A DNA stretch of 64,000 bases, from positions 101,136-165,135 of the forward strand of contig MNCI01034695.1 of the NCBI GenBank assembly GCA_015680685.1, written 5' to 3'. The position numbers and the translations under genes are program-made. This document shows positions 1 through 10,000 of this stretch, piece after piece. Source of the DNA: Gnetum montanum. Lineage: Eukaryota > Streptophyta > Gnetopsida > Gnetales > Gnetaceae. How positions within the stretch are numbered: the stretch's first letter is position 1; each line of letters begins with the position of its first letter. The notes under the pieces are model-generated. The model was given only the letters and a program-made list of their open reading frames with translations. It was not told where the DNA came from and did not search any database.

Positions 1-254
1 ATTTATGTCCAAACGCTTGATCCTACTATCTTTTAAATGCCTTGTGGGAATCCTAACTGCCTCTCTAATATTAAGCATACTTAGGGTTGCGAATAGGGGT
101 TCATCATGATCACCTCTTTCATGACGTCTGTGATGTCTACGTGGTGGTTCCCTACTCTCCCTACGTCCTTGCCCTTGTCCTAACTTCTCTCGACCTTCCT
201 GTCGAGGCATTTCATCTTTTTTACCTTTACTCTCTGCGTTATGCTCATGGTGGC
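1..254 (-). pseudogene. Element B0: gag fragment, left of the A1 insertion
   Basis: The segment is similar, base by base, to the gag part of element B2 near 55900-56060 (for example the stretches around gattctactatc and gtggttccctactctccct). Read on the minus strand it is the middle of a Ty3/gypsy gag with no open frame. It stops exactly at the target duplication of element A1 and the gag resumes at 17671. The rest of B0 (pol and the other LTR) must lie left of this window. The identity rests on colinearity with B2, because the fragment alone is too short and decayed for a domain call. Confidence 0.6.
250..254. repeat. Target-site duplication of A1 (left copy, GTGGC)
   Basis: GTGGC lies directly before the TGTAA start of the left LTR. 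The same five bases follow the end of the right LTR at 17666-17670. A perfect 5-bp duplication is normal for Ty3/gypsy integrase and fixes both ends of the element. Confidence 0.92.
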
Positions 255-1087
255 TGTAACGATAGAAAACGTCGACAGCTGGAAATACCGACCGAGATTC
301 CGTGTATACAGTTATAACCATGGATTCGCGCGAGGGCTATGCTAGAAAAAAGTGAATCTGCGGCGCCCTGAATGGTCTTGTCGATCAGACAAGGACTTAC
401 GGGTCAGTAAAACAATGAAGATTACAGATTTTTGCGTGCTGCGATTTGATTCGAGGGTTCATGAAAACAGGAGGAAAACGACGTGGATAGATCGCTATGC
501 TGATAACGTCAAACACACCGAAGAGACGCTAATTAGGAGAGAAACGCGTGAATCTCAAAGATCTATGTTTCGATTTTTGAAAGAATGTATGTTACGTTAC
601 AATGGGGGAGGCCCCTGATAACTTGATGTAAAAATGAGCACAAAACAACAAGGAAACTGCCCAGACAGAAGTCCGATCTACCTCGTAGGCTAAAGCTGGG
701 ATGCAAGGATTGTCAAGCTCTAAGGTCTACCGATCAATTGTTTCTGACCAATAGAGTCTGCAAACTGGGCGGGACAATCTCACAATCCATGTTCTGCTTC
801 TTTGCTTCGAGCAGATTCTACATAGGGTAGCGATCGCTAATGGAATGCTCTCTCTTGTTGCTAAGGCTCAAGCGCACTGTGCTTTGTTCTTGCTGAGGGA
901 TGATGCTGTCGGCAGTTATGAAAAGGTTGCTCTTCGTTTATCTGTTCAAGGCGATAAGTGCTTCCTTGCTCAGAAAATGCTCTTGCCCTTTTGATTTTCT
1001 ACCGCTCAAAGTGATAAATGCTCTGGTGCTCAGAAAAATACCTCTGCTTCTTTGATTTGCCAACCCTTTGTATCTTTGTCAACTGAG

Positions 1088-1098
1088 GTATTTATAGG
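1088..1098 (-). promoter_or_regulatory. LTR TATA box (A1 left LTR)
   Basis: On the minus strand this reads CCTATAAATAC. The same box is at 16766-16776 in the other A1 LTR and, as CTTATAAATAC, at 36990-37000 and 49509-49519 in the A2 LTRs. It is the likely core promoter of the element, with U3 to its right and R-U5 to its left. Confidence 0.75.
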
Positions 1099-1189
1099 CC
1101 GCGACGCTCCATGGAAAAGGTGCAACCCTGATGACATGGGTCCCAGATTTTTCGGATTCCGTTGACTTGATCATTTTAAGTCAGACTGT

Positions 1190-1820
1190 GACTACGCACA
1201 ACATGCTCGTTTGCGTGTTGTGCGTGTGAAGAGCAGGTACATGTTGAGCGTGCTTCAATTGCTTTCAGGCTGTATTACACTCATTCGCGTTGTGTTGCGT
1301 GTATGAGCGTAATCCGGTATAAAAACAACATGCTCAAAATTGTTTTACGCTCACTACGCAGCTGCACGTAACAAAGCGTAGACAATGTCTAATTTATGCT
1401 CACCACGCAGCTGCGCGTATTGAAGCGTAAATAATGTCTAATTTACACTTATTACGCAACTGTGCGTAATGAAGCATAAACGACTAACTTAATGATAAAT
1501 ACGCAATGATATGCGCTGCCGTGTAACGAGCGTAAAGACAAGTTATTCATGCGCTGCGAGAAAAAATTTCAAACTATTGTGCTTCTCTGGACTCTACCTT
1601 CGACTATTTTGGAGCTTATTACGCTCATTACGCTGACGTGCGTGATAGAGCGTAAAATTGTCCTTGAACAAACGACTTAGCAAAATACACAAGAGATCGC
1701 ATATCACACTGCTTAAGCTTCTCCCTATGCTGAAGCAACTATCCTTCTGATGATGGACTATGTCGAAACACCATCACGCTGAGCATCATTACGTTATGTC
1801 GCGTGATATAGCGTAAACAA
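1190..1820. repeat. Cluster of long imperfect palindromes in LTR U3
   Basis: At least six units follow the pattern TTTACGCTCATTACGC, a loop of about 5-8 bases, then GCGTAATGAGCGTAAA. Units are near 1343-1381, 1392-1432, 1440-1480, 1498-1537, 1616-1657 and 1774-1818, and weaker ones lie near 1192-1230 and 1276-1310. Each can fold into a hairpin with arms of about 16 bases. The cluster lies upstream of the LTR TATA box, in U3, and recurs in all four A-family LTRs. Confidence 0.8.
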
Positions 1821-1988
1821 CAAAAGCATAGAGAGATTAGGAATCTACACAGGAAGTTGTGGACTTGATGCTACATGCCTCTTGGCGCTGCTCTATCTTA
1901 TTCCCCCCTCTGGAATGCTGAGATGCGCCCTTGCCTGAATTGCGAATCTTTGCCTAAGGCCGACTCGCGATTTTTTAACGGTGTTTCA

Positions 1989-2002
1989 ATGGCCCCTCTT
2001 TG
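1989..2002 (-). other. Polypurine tract of A1
   Basis: On the minus strand the bases just inside the 3-prime LTR read AAAGAGGGGCCAT. A matching tract (AAGGAGGGGCCAT) is at the same place in A2 (37826-37838). A purine run next to the 3-prime LTR is where plus-strand DNA synthesis is primed. Confidence 0.7.
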
Positions 2003-3105
2003 TGGACGGTTGGAGGGCTTACCCAAAAGACGTTGACAAATAAAACAAAACACCGGATCAGTAGAAGCAAGAACAGCGTCCATCCATGGCTACTCAAGGA
2101 TTTCCCTGTCACCATGGAAGAGCAAAGCTAGAGGAAATGGAAGATAGAAGGATATGGCTGGAAACAGGTTCAGGGGAGGATGCAAAATGAATTATGATGG
2201 TAGGGGTATAAAATATGCTCGGACACACAGAAACGTACGCACACTGATGTCAACAGGAATGCTTTTAGACGAGAGTAGCGTGTCAGCCTGAGACTTCTCT
2301 GTCACCGATTATAGCAGGAATGCGTGCAAAAGGAGCGTTGCGCATCACTTTCTATGATGTCTCTGCTAGCGTGAGTGTGGAAAATGAATACTTGCGTATG
2401 TAGGTTTTGCGTACGGGAACCGGGAGGTGGGGATGAAGGAAACAAGAGTTAAGGGTAGGATTGTGCGAGGTATAAGCGTGCAGAGCTAAGTGGTTGGGCA
2501 AACCTGAGCAGCCATTTCAACACGCTGTTGTACTTCATTGCTCAGATGGATGCACCTTTGGATGACATTCTCCAAGGCAAGTAACCTGAAACCACAAAAT
2601 GAAACAGAGGACACCATCACTCCTGAAAAGGAGGCAAGGCTCTTTGAAACAAATGTCATTTGATGTGAGATAGAGCGAATGGGCTGTAAAGAAGGTGCCG
2701 GAGCACGCGGGCGGAGCCGCCAATCCTGACGATTGGCTCGGCATATCTTTGCCAAAAGGCATCGGACACAGTGCAGCTAACTGGCTGCATGAGGGACCCA
2801 CCAGATGAATCTGCGAAGCCGGCGTCCGATAACGATGATGGGCAGAGATTCCCAAGGCCATTGCTAACGAGGATTTCATCGGGGCTCCAATTGGCAAGGG
2901 TAAACTCTCAGAGGTACTACCACTACGGCGGGTGTGGTGGCAGCATCTCTGAGGAATCAGTAAGATGCCTCTTAGCTTATCCGAGGAATCAGTAGGATGT
3001 CGGTGGGCTGGCGACATTGGGATTGTTTCAGTATCCCACCCCATCTGCTGTGCAGCTGTACAAAGATGATCACGCTCGCTTGATTTATATGGTAGCAGTC
3101 TGTAC
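2003..3105 (-). other. A1 3-prime untranslated region, no gene
   Basis: This stretch lies between the tandem array and the polypurine tract in sense order and is alignable to 37839-39024 in A2. Open frames here differ between the two copies and show no recognisable domain. A short direct repeat (gaggaatcagtaagatg / gaggaatcagtaggatg) is at about 2951-3000. Confidence 0.55.
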
Positions 3106-3750
3106 ATCCCAGTTTTAAGTCCTGGTAGACTGTCGTTACTGGTTTTAAGTCCCAGCAGACCATGGTCCCAGTTTAAAGTCCAGGCAGACCGAGAAGTGCT
3201 AGTTTTACGTCGTAGAAGACGGTGGTATGTCTGATTTATGATCTCAGCAGACCGTGCTGTGGATGTCAGTTTCATGTCATGACCTAGGGACAGATCTGCA
3301 CTAGTTTTACGTCTCAGAAGACGGCTACTTACCTGTGCCAGTTTAGCGTCGTGGCTGATGCGTGCAAAAGATGCCAGTTTTTCATCTTGGCGGACCTTTA
3401 CAACACTGCCAGTTTTACGTCGTAGCGGACGGTTACCACTTGCCAGTTTAGCGTCATAGTGGACGATCAATGCCACTTGCCAGTTTAGTGTCGTAGCGGA
3501 CGGTTACCACTTGGCAGACACGTGCAAGGCATGCCAGTTTTACGTCGTAGCAGATGGTCAGTGCCAGTTTAACGTCGTAGCAGACGTTTGATGCTATTTT
3601 TACATCGTAGCAGACGATCAGTGTCAGTTTAATGTCGTAGCAAACGTTTGATGCAAGTTTTACATCGTAGCGGACGATCAGTGCCAGTTTAAAGTCGTAG
3701 CAGACGTTTGGTGCCAATTTTACGTCGTAGCGGACGATCAGTGCCACACC
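3106..3750. repeat. Tandem array of 19 hairpin-core repeats, A1 3-prime region
   Basis: Nineteen units of the form cCAGTTTTAcGTCgtagcgGACg occur at an uneven spacing of roughly 25-45 bp. The core is a hairpin: GTC, a six-base loop, GAC. The base pair outside it changes in a paired way between units: CGTC/GACG, AGTC/GACT, GGTC/GACC. Some units have lost the pairing (for example CATC/GACG). A sister array with 17 units is at 39025-39597. Satellite-like tandem repeats in the 3-prime region are known for Ogre/Tat elements. The array begins just after the integrase end. Confidence 0.85.
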
Positions 3751-3773
3751 TGCTGTCGACACCGTAGATGATG

Positions 3774-4806
3774 CTAGATGAAATACCACTTCAAGTATAC
3801 ATGATTTATAGGGTTTGCTAATTCGTTGCCATTGACGTCTACTAATTTGAACGCTCCGTATGCCCATAGCACATAGAGGATCTGTTCGTGCCACCGCCTT
3901 TTGTTCCCGTCGAGCATTTTCTTGAGCAAATTGATGATCACTTTGTTCGTTGCTTCAGCTTGACCATTCACTTGTGGGTAATAAGGGGAAGAAAAAGATT
4001 GTCTAATGTTTAAGTTATTACAGAAGGATTTGGTTTCCGTGCTACTAAACTGTGGCCCATTGTCAGTCACAATAGTCATCGGGAGACCGAATCTGGTTAC
4101 TATGTTTTCCAAGATAAAATGGCAAATCTGCTGAGAAGTGATCTTCCACAAGAGAATAGCCTCTACCCACTTCGTAAAATACTCAGTAGCGGTAATAATG
4201 AAGCTATGCCCTGCAGAAGACATCGGCGTGATGGGACCTACGATGTCTAGTCCCCATCGCTGAAATGGCTAGGTTATCTGCGTTGTATGCAGTTCTATGG
4301 GTGATACGTGTATAAGATTTACGTGACGTTGACACTTGTCACAGGTTTTAACCTTCTTCAAGAAATCTCTTTCCATACGTGGCCAGTAGTATCCTAAGCG
4401 GTGGATTTTTAGGGCCATAGCCCATGGTGCTACGTGGCCACCACACAGTCCCTCGTGAACCTTGCCGACTATCTGTTGCGCTTGGTCTTTGTCAACACAG
4501 GTAAGCAACACGCCATCAAAGGAGTGTCTACAAAGAGTGCTGTCTCCGATGATGACGTATTGCCTAGCCCGCTTACGGATTGCATCTTTCTGTGCGCGCG
4601 TTAATGTAGATGGCAGCTCACCTTGTAAAAGATAAGTTTTGATATTATTGTACCATTCAGGCGTGCTTTCCTCGAGAAGAGAGGACATTTGCGCCGTCTG
4701 AATGATAGGGTCTATGCAGTCTGTAATCAATGCAGGGCAGGTCTTAAACAGGTGTGAAGGCATATGTAAAGCCAGGGTGGCCAGTGCGTCGGCCAACGTG
4801 TTGGGT
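3774..4806 (-). pseudogene. A1 integrase, zinc finger and DDE core present, C-terminal domain deleted
   Basis: The minus-strand translation starts in the linker after the second RNase H (ADALATLALHMP). It gives an HHCC finger (HEGLCGGH, then CDKCQRH), the core WGLDIVGPI, the second Asp in VTDNGPQFSS and the catalytic Glu region in YYPQVNGQAEATNKV. Just after LWAY the sequence jumps to FKLVDVNGNELANPIN, which in Tat integrases is the extreme C-terminus. More than 100 residues of the C-terminal DNA-binding region are therefore missing, apparently without a frame change. A stop separates the finger from the core near 4269, and the join to the upstream RNase H near 4800 needs a frameshift. The tandem array follows at once. 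Confidence 0.85.
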
Positions 4807-5691
4807 GTCGAAGGTCGTAAATTGCCTCAGAAGATCTTTATCCTGATCGCAATAAGGCTGCAAATGTACAGCCTTGCAGGCGTATACTCCGGTGATTTGA
4901 TTTATGACAAGCATTGAATTGCCCCTAACCGCCAGGTGTTGAACACCGAGTTCACCTACAGTTAGTAATCCCCTGAGGAGCCCCTCGTACTCTGCCACAT
5001 TGTTCGTACAACGGAAGGTCAAGCGATAAGCGTGTAGACGCACATCCTCAGGCGATAGCGTAAGAATAGTGGAAGCAGTGCCACCTCTGGCAGTTGAAGC
5101 TTCATCGAAGTACAACATTGCTTCGAGGCCTGTTGAGACAGGGCTTAGACTATGTACATGTTCATCTGGGAACTCTGGCTCTATGGTTGTGTGATTGTTA
5201 ATAGGTGAAGTTATTAACTGGTTAGCTATCGCTTGGCCTTTTGTTGATGATTGGCCAATATAGTGCAGATCGAATTCTACCGTGATAGCCTTCCAGTGAG
5301 CTATTTTACTACTCTCGTATAAGCTATGTGTAATGGCTCTAAGGATGTTGTTTTTACAGATGACGTTAACTTGACTACGAAAAAGATAATGCCTACATTT
5401 CTTAAGCGTAAAAACTAATGCTAAGCAATTACGCTCGACGTCGTTGTATCTCATCTCGTATGCACATAGAGTGTGACTCAACTAGTAGATGGGCACTTCC
5501 AACCCATCATCCCTTTTTTGACAAAGTAATGCTGCTATTGCTACGTCCAAAGTTGCGAGGAAAATGAAAAAAGGCAAATCCCTTTGTGGTGGGAAAACCG
5601 TCGGCAAATGTTGCAGTTCTTGTTTTAAACTATCAAACGCATGTTGGCAATCATTGGTCCATTCGAAATTAACCCCCTTTTTCAGCAAGTG
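4807..5691 (-). pseudogene. A1 RNase H plus second archaeal-type RNase H
   Basis: The first RNase H contains LDVAIAALLCQKRDDG and, after a stop, SHTLCAYEMRYNDVERNCLA, with a decayed active site. It is followed by a second domain: LYFDEASTARGG, TNNVAEYEGLLRGL and RGNSMLVINQI, matching the D-GA, TNN-AEYE and GDS-LVINQ motifs of archaeal-type RNase H. A second RNase H between the first and integrase is the established mark of the Tat lineage. Asp to Asn in RGNS suggests loss of one metal ligand. The domain runs directly into the integrase after a frameshift. Confidence 0.85.
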
Positions 5692-6723
5692 TTACATAGG
5701 GTGTAGCTTGTCGGTTAACCTCAAAATGAACCGGCGTATAAACTGTAAGCGTCCTTGTAACCCGCGTAATTGCTTGAGGTCTGTGGGAGGTGTTAACTTG
5801 ACAATGGCTTTGACCTTATCAGGGTCTACTCGTATGCCGGTTTTCGATACCACAAACCCCAGCATGCATTCGGTTTTGACTCCGAATATGCACTTCTTTG
5901 GGTTAAGCCAGAGCTCGTATGTGGAACATCTTTTAAGGACTAACTCCAGGTCCTTTGAATGATCTTCCAACTTCAAAGACTTCACAGCTATGTCGTCTAC
6001 GTAATCATTCAGCCTTCCTAGGAGGTAATCACTGAAGATGTATGTCATGGTCCATTGGTACATTGCTCCAGCGTTCTTCAGACCAAAAGGCATCATGGTG
6101 TAGCAAAAGGTGCCCCAGGGTATCATGAATGTCATGGTCAGTTGATGTTCTGGGTTAATGCGAATCTAGTTATAGCCTGAAAAGCCATCCATGAAGGATA
6201 GAAGCGCATGCCCAGCTGTTGTATCCACTAGCTGGTTGATATTCGGCAACGGGAAGTTATCCTTCATTGTGGCCTTATTCAAATCCCGGAAGTCTATGCA
6301 TATGCGTATACTCCCAGTCTTCTTCGGCACGACCACAATGTTAGATACCCAATCTGAGTAATCGACCGCGCGGATGAAACCAGTCTAGTACAACTTTGTG
6401 ATTTCATCAAGCACTGCTAGCGTGATCTCTAGTTTGATTTTGCGTGCCTTTTGCCTAACCGCTTTTATCTGTGGATCTAAGATAATGTTGTGCTAGATTA
6501 ACCTAGGATCTAACCCAGGCATATCCTCGTATAACAATGCAAAGACAGTAATGTTGTCTTGCAGGACCCATTTTATAGCGTTGTGCATTTTTTCGTCTAA
6601 CGAAGAACTGACTTTAAGTGTTTTAGCGTCGCCCCTATGCGTAACGATAGAGATCTCATCAAGGGGGTCTTTGGTTATGTCTCCAGCCTCCAGGTCTAGC
6701 ATACGCGTTGACTGTTNTGACAA
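5692..6723 (-). pseudogene. A1 reverse transcriptase
   Basis: The minus strand encodes the usual gypsy RT blocks: WVSNIVVVPKKTGSIRICID, DLNKATMKDNFPLP, SFMDGFSGYN, MPFGLKNAGAMYQ, the catalytic YVDD in NDYVDDIAVKS, then NPKKCIFGV and LGFVVSKTGIRV. At least three stops interrupt the frame (for example after PGLDPRLI and after FSGYN). One base, 6717, is unresolved (n). Upstream in the sense direction there is no gag-pro continuation, only the block with the antisense gene. RT translation would therefore need splicing or internal initiation, as proposed for the Ogre intron. Confidence 0.9.
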
Positions 6724-6763
6724 GCTGTAATCAATGTAACCTGATTACGAGGCGATAAGATGT

Positions 6764-6786
6764 GGTAGTTTAACATCATTTCGGAC
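6764..6786. repeat. Single hairpin-repeat unit beside the antisense promoter
   Basis: The unit GTAGTTTAACATCATTTCGGAC is a decayed copy of the AGTTTAAGGCCGTTGCGGGCC motif. The equivalent unit in A2 (39944-39966, AATAGTTTAAGGTCGTTTCGG) keeps more of the stem. Both sit about 100-120 bp upstream of the conserved TATA-like box of the antisense gene. Confidence 0.5.
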
Positions 6787-6884
6787 AACAGTGCATGTGA
6801 CATCAACCGCATTAATATATGGATTTTCGGATTCCGTTTCAGGAAAGTCCCGCTTAAATCTGATATCAAGTCGGTGATCCTCGC

Positions 6885-6893
6885 ATATAAGTA
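6885..6893 (+). promoter_or_regulatory. Putative TATA box of the antisense gene (A1)
   Basis: CATATAAGTAAGC lies about 155 bp upstream of the first antisense ATG at 7046. The same box (CATATAAGTAGGC) lies about 140 bp upstream of the matching ATG in A2. Its conservation in sequence and position, within otherwise diverged DNA, supports a promoter separate from the LTR. No transcript evidence is available here. Confidence 0.5.
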
Positions 6894-7045
6894 AGCGGTT
6901 TTTCGATGAGAACTAGTTGTTGGCTATCGTGAATTTGAATTCGTAACTGTTTTTGATCCAGAGAAGGGAGAGCAGAAAATTGGAGCGTGCAATCTTGCGA
7001 AGATTTAGAAGCGTTAGGCTGTGAAGAAATTCTGAAACCGTCGCA

Positions 7046-10000
7046 ATGGCACCGAAGACGAAGAGGAAGAACGCGAAATTGGCCAAAATTGATGCAGTAC
7101 AAGAAAATCTGAATCGTGTTTCGCAGGCGCTGGTCGATGTTTATGACCCAACGCCTTTGAACCGATAGGTCATTCCTCCTGTGCTTACGTTTGTTCTTAA
7201 TGTCTTTTTTTTATGATGTCTTTTGCTTGAATGTGAATGTCAAAGTTAAGGACCTCCGGTTAATGCGAGGGTTTTGGTGAGGTTGCGTTTATCGTTGTTC
7301 TCAGAGACAGATGTTGCGCTGTTACAAGGGTTTGAGCGATTTCCACATAGAGGACTAAGCAAGATTTGTAATGTTTCTGTATTAATGATGTAACTGTGAA
7401 TTTAGGCGTTGAGTTATGTAGCGTGTTTTCTGTACAGTGTCGTGCTGAAGCCAATTCTGATTGTGTTAGACCTCATTGGGGTTTTGTGTTCGGTGAACCC
7501 CATCGTCCCCAATGTCCCACCTCCTCACACACGAGTGCAGGGGAAGGCCATCTAGTTCCGAAAGGGGGCGCTGGAGTTTCTGCAGTTTTTACTACGCAAC
7601 TTCAGCATCATTATCTAGTCTAACATGACTGGTGATGTTGCTGGTGCCATTTAAGAGCACCTGTTGGCAGGGTCTGCGCAGGGGATTATGGCTTACTTGA
7701 CAGATGGGGCCATCGACACGGGCCATCTCGAGGACCAAGCGCTCAGTGCCCCGCAGTCTGAGGAGCTTACACTAGATCTGGGGCATGGCCCGTTTCAACT
7801 GTTATCATGCATATAACATGTTGTTCATGGCTTGCCATGTGTCGACGTACTTCCAGAACCCACAAGGCACGGTGTACTACGCGGGCGGGTAAGCAAATTT
7901 GGCTAACTTTATTATCTTTATTATTGTTATAATGTCTGTTATTGACGTGAAGTGTAAGAGAAGTCTATGTACAAAGTGTAAGTTAAGCCTACGTTGTATG
8001 GTACAGGTTTTTTATACATGACAACAGGTTAATTGGCGATGGCGATACGTTGGCCTAGGCCGAAGCGGCAATAATGGCGTTTACCGTGACCAACAACGTG
8101 TGTGCCGGTGTTATCGGGAAAATTGGCCATGAGATGCGTGAGTATCACACCTGCTATGAGCGCCCTTTTAAGAATTGTCAGGAACTCAGGCGGCTGCACG
8201 AGGACTGGACCTTGGATCTGCCCCTCACCATCGAGGACGTGTAGAGGGAACTCTTGCCATTTCTGTTGCCGTTTGGCCCCGGTAAGGCTACTGCGTGTTC
8301 TAATGTTATGTGTGTAGTTGTGAGTCATGGACACTATGTAATAGTGTTTTTTTTTTGACTTGCGTTTTATGCATTTCAGTCAGGGAATCCCGGGAGATTA
8401 CCCTTACGATTTCCAGCCGCGAGGCAAGGGATGTTCTCTTTCGTTACGGGGATATTAAGGAGGCACAGCATTGGCTCGGGCACTCGGAGACCCCAGTCGC
8501 AGTGACCACCAAGATCCAGGCTGCAGGGCTAATGCACCTATTTTTGGCTACGACCCCTGATGTCCCCGCCAGTGAAATGATAGCCTTGGTCAACTCTTTC
8601 AGCGAGAAGGCGGATCGTTTTAGCACGCGCGTGCATAACGTGCACGTAAACTTCGATATTGACGCTCAGCTCTTCTCGAACCTATTTGGCATCCCCTCGA
8701 ACAGCCTTCTCGTAAAGGTGAAGATCAAGAGGAGCCCTAGAGTCAAGGAGTTTCTGAAGGAGTGGGTGAGGATCCCTAAAGAGACCAATGGGTTTCCTTG
8801 TGAGAAATTTGAGATGGGGACTGCCAAGACACTTTATCCTCTTTTTCGAGCCTGGACCTTCCCCAAAACCCTCTGGCAAGTGAATTTTTTTTCAGTAGAA
8901 TAGACTCGTATCATGCAAGAGGTCCTGGAAGAGGGAGCCCAGTTCGATTGGGTGAGCCATCTTGCCAAGGGACTGCGAAATGAAATGGTCGAGCTTCGCA
9001 AGAAGCTCGAGTCCCGCTTCAATGTGCATTATGCCTTTTTCATAGCTTGCCTCTGGCGGTTTCCTAAGTTTCTAGTTGTTCAGAGGAATGGGGTCTGGCT
9101 ATAGCAAGACTGAGACCAGCTATCCAGACCTTGGATTGCCCACATTCTCAACACTACCCGTGGGGAGGATCCGCCGGAAGGGATCGGGGAGTCGTTGTCT
9201 GTAAAGACTAAAGGCTTGACAGTGCCCCAAGTGCGAGGTCTCGACAGCATAGGTAGGATAATGCCTACCTACATCGGTGATGCCTCGCGGGGGAAATGCC
9301 TGGCGGAGGAAATTGTGGAACCAGTAGCTTGGCGGAAGAGGCTCCGTCTAACTGAGGCCCCTGGGGGTGATGCAGGCCAAACTGTTAGGATCAAGGTGCA
9401 GCAGAATAAGCCTCCGCCTGGTAAGTGTTAAAGGATTGTATATGCAACGCTTTACTTAGATGATCTGGAATTATATGCTAACGTATGGTGGTGTAAACAG
9501 TAAAATGACAGGGCAATTGACCCCTGAGATAGGGGCGATGGTACTAAGCCATGGGGAGGGGGCCTCAATTTTGGAAGAAGAGGCCCCAGCTGTTAGTATG
9601 AGCCGTGTGCAGGTTCCAGTGCATGAGGCAGCCCCAGCTGCTAGCGGAAGCTGCATACAGGCTGGGGTGCGTGAGGAGGCCCCAGCCACTGGAACCAGTG
9701 ACGCACAGACTCCAGTGCGTGAAAGGGAAAAAGAGATGGAAGATGTTGATGAAATCGCCACTCTCACCAGTAGAGGTAATGAGTGTGTTAGCGTGTTTGA
9801 AAAATTTGTTAATAGAGGGAGTGTCTAACCAAATTACACTATAGGGGAAGAAGATGCCTCAATATCTGCTGCTGTGAGCAAAATGTGGAGAGACTTCCTC
9901 GATAAATTTGCCTTTATGGAAGGCATCGTTAGCGACATGATCGAGCGTCTGGAACGCGTTGAACCTAGCGCTGGTAAGTTATAGCCGTAACGAGGTTATG

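Larger units (their letters stand above)
255..1988 (-). repeat. A1 LTR, left copy (3-prime LTR in sense)
   Basis: The LTR begins TGTAACGATAG and ends GTGTTTCA in plus-strand text, so it keeps the TG...CA ends. It aligns end to end with 15933-17665 with almost no net length change. It has a minus-strand TATA box at 1088-1098 and a cluster of palindromes at about 1190-1820. The U3 region is therefore the right-hand 890 bp in plus coordinates. Confidence 0.93.

Noticed and set aside
2535-3476. Minus-strand 313-codon ORF over the hairpin array
   Set aside because: The apparent protein is made of repeats (LLRRKTS, YDAKLA) produced by translating the satellite array. Repeated units stay open by chance of period.
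3106-3750. Regular repeat-and-spacer look of the array, as in a CRISPR
   Set aside because: Units are degenerate, spacing is uneven, no cas genes are present, the DNA is plant nuclear, and the array sits in the 3-prime region of a retrotransposon in two copies.
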